13,972 nucleotides of DNA from CAZQCV01 sp964591665 (GTDB lineage Bacteria; Patescibacteriota; Minisyncoccia; Phycocordibacterales; UBA9973), in assembly GCA_964591665.1 (NCBI GenBank), contig CAZQCV010000019.1:1-13972 (forward strand). The letters are read 5' to 3'. Positions 11,709 to 13,972 of the stretch are shown one piece after another (the first letter of the stretch is position 1; every line of letters starts with the position of its first letter). The translations under genes and the position numbers were made by a program. Under the pieces are notes generated by a model, which was not told the DNA's origin, searched no databases, and was given only the letters and a program-made list of their open reading frames with translations.

Positions 11709-12149
11709 ATGAAAGAGATTATTTTTGTCCACCCAAACACTCCAGATGGGGCTGGTTCCAGAAACTCATTTCTACAAGAAATTAGAGATTTCAACATCAC
11801 CAGAAGTATTCAAACACTTCCCTGTTTGGAAAACAGAGCAAGTATTAGAGGAAATGTTGACATTACAGAGATACTGAAACCAAAACTTATTTTATTTTCG
11901 AATGAGTTCTCACTTACAACAATATCACTATATACGGATATTCTATATAAGAAAGTCCAAAATGAAAAAGATCCGTTACACAAAAGCTTTTTTCTTTTGA
12001 CATATAAAAATCAACATTTTGCATCCAAAGAACTTTCATCACAGCTATTTAAAAATGAAGTTGACGAATACTATTTTGATTTAACAGATATGGTTGCAGA
12101 TATTGAACAACAGTTACTTAACTTAAAAGCTTTTCAGGAACGACCCTAA
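11709..12149 (+). CDS. Hypothetical protein, possible degenerate receiver-like fold
   Basis: 146 residues, no signal peptide or TM segment. Predicted strands EIIFVHP (3-9), KLILFSN (59-65), SFFLLTY (93-99) and VDEYYFDL (118-125) alternate with helices and end in a helix DMVADIEQQLLNLKAF (127-142). This order resembles the second half of a response-regulator receiver domain. However, the phosphoacceptor Asp expected after the second strand is not present (LILFSNE), and the acidic pair at the N-terminus is missing. Any such domain would be non-phosphorylatable, and the similarity is by eye only. It has its own promoter and terminator and no partner gene. The coding sequence is more AT-rich than its neighbours. 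Confidence 0.75.
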   Translation: MKEIIFVHPNTPDGAGSRNSFLQEIRDFNITRSIQTLPCLENRASIRGNVDITEILKPKLILFSNEFSLTTISLYTDILYKKVQNEKDPLHKSFFLLTYKNQHFASKELSSQLFKNEVDEYYFDLTDMVADIEQQLLNLKAFQERP

Positions 12150-12176
12150 ATACATATGGTAGAAACATTCTATTAT

Positions 12177-12204
12177 GGTTAATCGAAAGATTAACCTATT
12201 TTTT
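12177..12204 (+). terminator. Intrinsic terminator after the hypothetical gene
   Basis: GGTTAATC (12177-12184) pairs with GATTAACC (12189-12196) around a GAAA tetraloop, followed by TATTTTTT. Its last stem base is the final base of the stop codon of the convergent minus-strand gene. Confidence 0.8.
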
Positions 12205-13206
12205 ATTCTTTCTTTTTTCTAGTGCAACACGTCGCATATCTGGATGCGCATCATCTTCGTCGACGATTTCCGTTCCTACTATTTCTTCGATAATATCTTC
12301 GATGGTGATGACACCTTCGAATCCGCCGAACTCATCCTGCACAATCATCATATGAGACTTTGTATCAATTGCTCTATTGAGTACTGTGTCGAGCAATTCA
12401 GTATCATTAACAGAAAGAATGCCTGGTGTATACATGTCGCGTACAGATGGAGTACCATGAAGCCCCACTAACGATCGCAAGAAAAGTATACCGACAATAT
12501 TATTCGGATCATCTTCCGTCGAGACAGGAAAACGTGAGAATCCCGCTTCTTTTAATTCTTTTATAAACGTATCATCGAGTATATCGGTTAGCATCACCGT
12601 GAAAACTACCGTGTTCGGTGTCATGACATCACGGACGACTTTGTGCGAAAACGACAGTGATCCTTTTACGAGACGCTGTTCATCTGCATCAACACCAGCC
12701 TCTGGGAAGTTTGCATACTCATCGATAACAGAAATAAGTTCTTTTTTTGTATATGGTGAATGGAGTTCCGTTCCAAGTAATTTATCAAGTGTCCAAGAAA
12801 TTGGCCCACAGATAGGATAACAGAGAATAATCAAACCGCGAACAATCCATGCAGTACGTGCTCCAAAAGATAATGCATATCGAGAGATAACTGATTGCGG
12901 AAGTATTTCTCCGAAAAGAAACGTGACTGCCGTTGCAATAAATCCAGCAAGTATACCTCCAGGAATAATATGCGCAACCAAAATAGATATTGCTACATTT
13001 ACCGCATTATTGCTGAGGAGTAACGTAGACAGGAGTAAGTTAGAGTTTTCTCGTACTTTGAGAACTTTAACTGCACGAGGATCTCCATCTTTTACTTTTT
13101 GTCGTAGATCAAAAAGATCAAGTGACATGAGGCCGATAGTAAGACCAGCAAATAACGCAGACAATGCGATAAGAAGTACGAGAATGAATATTTCTACGAT
13201 AAGCAT
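12196..13206 (-). CDS. CNNM/CorB-type membrane protein with CBS pair
   Basis: A 336-residue membrane protein, probably involved in Mg2+ or other divalent cation transport. The CNNM (DUF21) transmembrane domain (1-145) has the hallmarks GLTIGLMSLD at 21-30 and GEILPQ at 99-104. A cytoplasmic helical segment follows (150-190), then a CBS pair (about 191-318), with VMTPNTVVF in CBS1 and DEFGGFEGVITIEDIIEEIVG (291-311) in CBS2. The protein ends with a short basic tail (KRKNKK). The C-terminal CorC_HlyC domain found in many bacterial members (about 420 residues in total) is absent. The GLTxGLMxLD motif is closer to the CNNM/Mam3 type than to CorC hemolysin-like proteins. It starts 10 bases after the ZIP transporter stop codon, so the two form one operon. 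Confidence 0.92.
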   Translation of the reverse strand: MLIVEIFILVLLIALSALFAGLTIGLMSLDLFDLRQKVKDGDPRAVKVLKVRENSNLLLSTLLLSNNAVNVAISILVAHIIPGGILAGFIATAVTFLFGEILPQSVISRYALSFGARTAWIVRGLIILCYPICGPISWTLDKLLGTELHSPYTKKELISVIDEYANFPEAGVDADEQRLVKGSLSFSHKVVRDVMTPNTVVFTVMLTDILDDTFIKELKEAGFSRFPVSTEDDPNNIVGILFLRSLVGLHGTPSVRDMYTPGILSVNDTELLDTVLNRAIDTKSHMMIVQDEFGGFEGVITIEDIIEEIVGTEIVDEDDAHPDMRRVALEKRKNKK

Positions 13207-13216
13207 ATACTATATG

Positions 13217-13945
13217 TTACACGTGAACCATCGTAACCACAAGATACATGAAACCGACACCGAGGACGGTCGCTACAAGTGTTTTCCAACTTGATTTTTG
13301 AGAGTGAGCTTCTGGCAAGATATCTGCAACACCTATATACAGAAGAAATCCAGTAAATAAACCTAGGTATACGAGCAGTGCTTTATCTGGAAGTGTAAAG
13401 AGAAGTGTTGAGAGGCCGCCGAGCACTGGGGCAAGTGCATCAAAGAAAAGGAACCAGAGCGCTTGTTTATTTGTATTTTTATGACGCAACATAAGTGAGA
13501 CGGTATTGAGTCCATCTGAAAAATCATGTGCAATTACAGCGATAGCAACCAATATACCTGTGGCGAGGTTTATCTGAAACCCAAGTCCAATAGCCGCACC
13601 ATCGAGAAATGAGTGTCCCGCAAGAGCAAGCGCCTGAAACTTCCCTACATGAGGATGAGTGTGTGGTCCATAATGTGTTTCATGAGAATGGTGGATGAGA
13701 ATAGTCTTCTCAGCAACGTGAAACAAAAGAAACGCTCCGATGAGGGCGATCATAGGAATTTCTGGTTTCACACCAGTTTCATGAACAAGCTCGATAATCT
13801 CTGGGAAAAGGTCAAAGACAATCACACCAAGGATAACCCCAGCAGTAAAACCTAAAATAGTATGAAGACGGTCTTTAAACTTAAGCCCAACAAGTCCCCC
13901 GAGGAATGTTGAGAAGAACGTCATGATGATGAAAACGAATTGCAT
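13217..13945 (-). CDS. ZIP-family metal transporter
   Basis: A 242-residue polytopic membrane protein that should carry Zn2+ or another divalent metal into the cytoplasm. About eight TM segments are visible. The metal-binding motifs are present: HSFLDGAAIG (111-120) in TM4 and HDFSDGLN (140-147) in TM5, plus a conserved PEAH (211-214) in a later helix. A His-rich loop HHSHETHYGPHTHPH (85-99) between TM3 and TM4 is typical of ZIP proteins and may bind metal for sensing or delivery. It most resembles bacterial ZupT/GufA-type members. The gene precedes the CNNM gene in a two-gene operon. The TATACT box upstream places the transcription start at the ATG. Confidence 0.95.
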   Translation of the reverse strand: MQFVFIIMTFFSTFLGGLVGLKFKDRLHTILGFTAGVILGVIVFDLFPEIIELVHETGVKPEIPMIALIGAFLLFHVAEKTILIHHSHETHYGPHTHPHVGKFQALALAGHSFLDGAAIGLGFQINLATGILVAIAVIAHDFSDGLNTVSLMLRHKNTNKQALWFLFFDALAPVLGGLSTLLFTLPDKALLVYLGLFTGFLLYIGVADILPEAHSQKSSWKTLVATVLGVGFMYLVVTMVHV

Positions 13946-13951
13946 ATAGAA

Positions 13952-13957
13952 AGTATA
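13952..13957 (-). promoter_or_regulatory. -10 box of the ZIP/CNNM operon
   Basis: TATACT on the minus strand, preceded by TGA (extended -10), lies 6 bases from the ATG at 13945. The predicted start is the A of the ATG itself. The -35 region falls at or beyond the window edge. Confidence 0.6.
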
Positions 13958-13972
13958 TCACGAACACTGTGC

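Noticed and set aside
1..13972. CRISPR arrays, insertion sequences, prophage or toxin-antitoxin genes
   Set aside because: No spaced direct repeats, transposase motifs, integrase or recognisable toxin/antitoxin pairs were seen; the two adjacent small minus-strand genes at 10524-11132 have separate promoters and no toxin-like features.

Overview
The window looks like a piece of a small-genome bacterium of the Candidate Phyla Radiation (Patescibacteria, Parcubacteria-like). This is inferred from several things seen together: moderately AT-rich DNA, very few Shine-Dalgarno sequences, start codons that often sit right after a -10 box, a trigger factor without its isomerase domain, and an ECF sigma factor paired with a 3-TM protein. 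No rRNA, tRNA, CRISPR array, transposase or phage gene was seen. The standard genetic code fits: conserved genes read through without in-frame TGA. All 18 stop codons seen are TAA (13) or TAG (5), never TGA.

Layout. Positions 1-1326 (minus): the start of a secreted protein running off the left edge, then a secreted protein with an 83-residue repeat. Positions 1429-2752 (plus): two identical 12-bp palindromes, an ECF sigma factor and a 3-TM membrane protein as a two-gene operon, divergent from the repeat protein. Positions 2758-4757: nusA with a promoter-plus-terminator leader, then inorganic pyrophosphatase. Positions 4807-5836: a secreted coiled-coil protein and a small single-TM protein, preceded by a 28-bp perfect palindrome. 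Positions 5863-6997: trigger factor. Positions 7015-7428 (minus): a secreted protein interrupted by a 100-N assembly gap. Positions 7486-8169: clpP. Positions 8193-8773 (minus): a single-TM hypothetical protein. Positions 8781-10522: rny (RNase Y) with a long leader holding a 20-codon ORF. Positions 10524-11170 (minus): two small hypothetical genes, with a possible small RNA between them. Positions 11193-11661: an HU-type DNA-binding protein with a structured leader. Positions 11664-12204: a hypothetical protein with a possible degenerate receiver fold. Positions 12196-13957 (minus): a ZIP metal transporter and a CNNM/CBS membrane protein as an operon.

The core genes are housekeeping functions: transcription elongation/termination (NusA), pyrophosphate removal, nascent-chain folding (trigger factor), proteolysis (ClpP), mRNA decay (RNase Y), nucleoid structure (HU) and metal homeostasis (ZIP, CNNM). 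Between them lie envelope genes of unknown function, of which the sigma factor/3-TM/repeat-protein cluster is the best candidate for an undescribed regulatory module. Most genes are single or paired units bounded by a clear promoter and an intrinsic terminator. Several promoters place the predicted transcription start at or within about 3 bases of the start codon, which suggests leaderless mRNAs.
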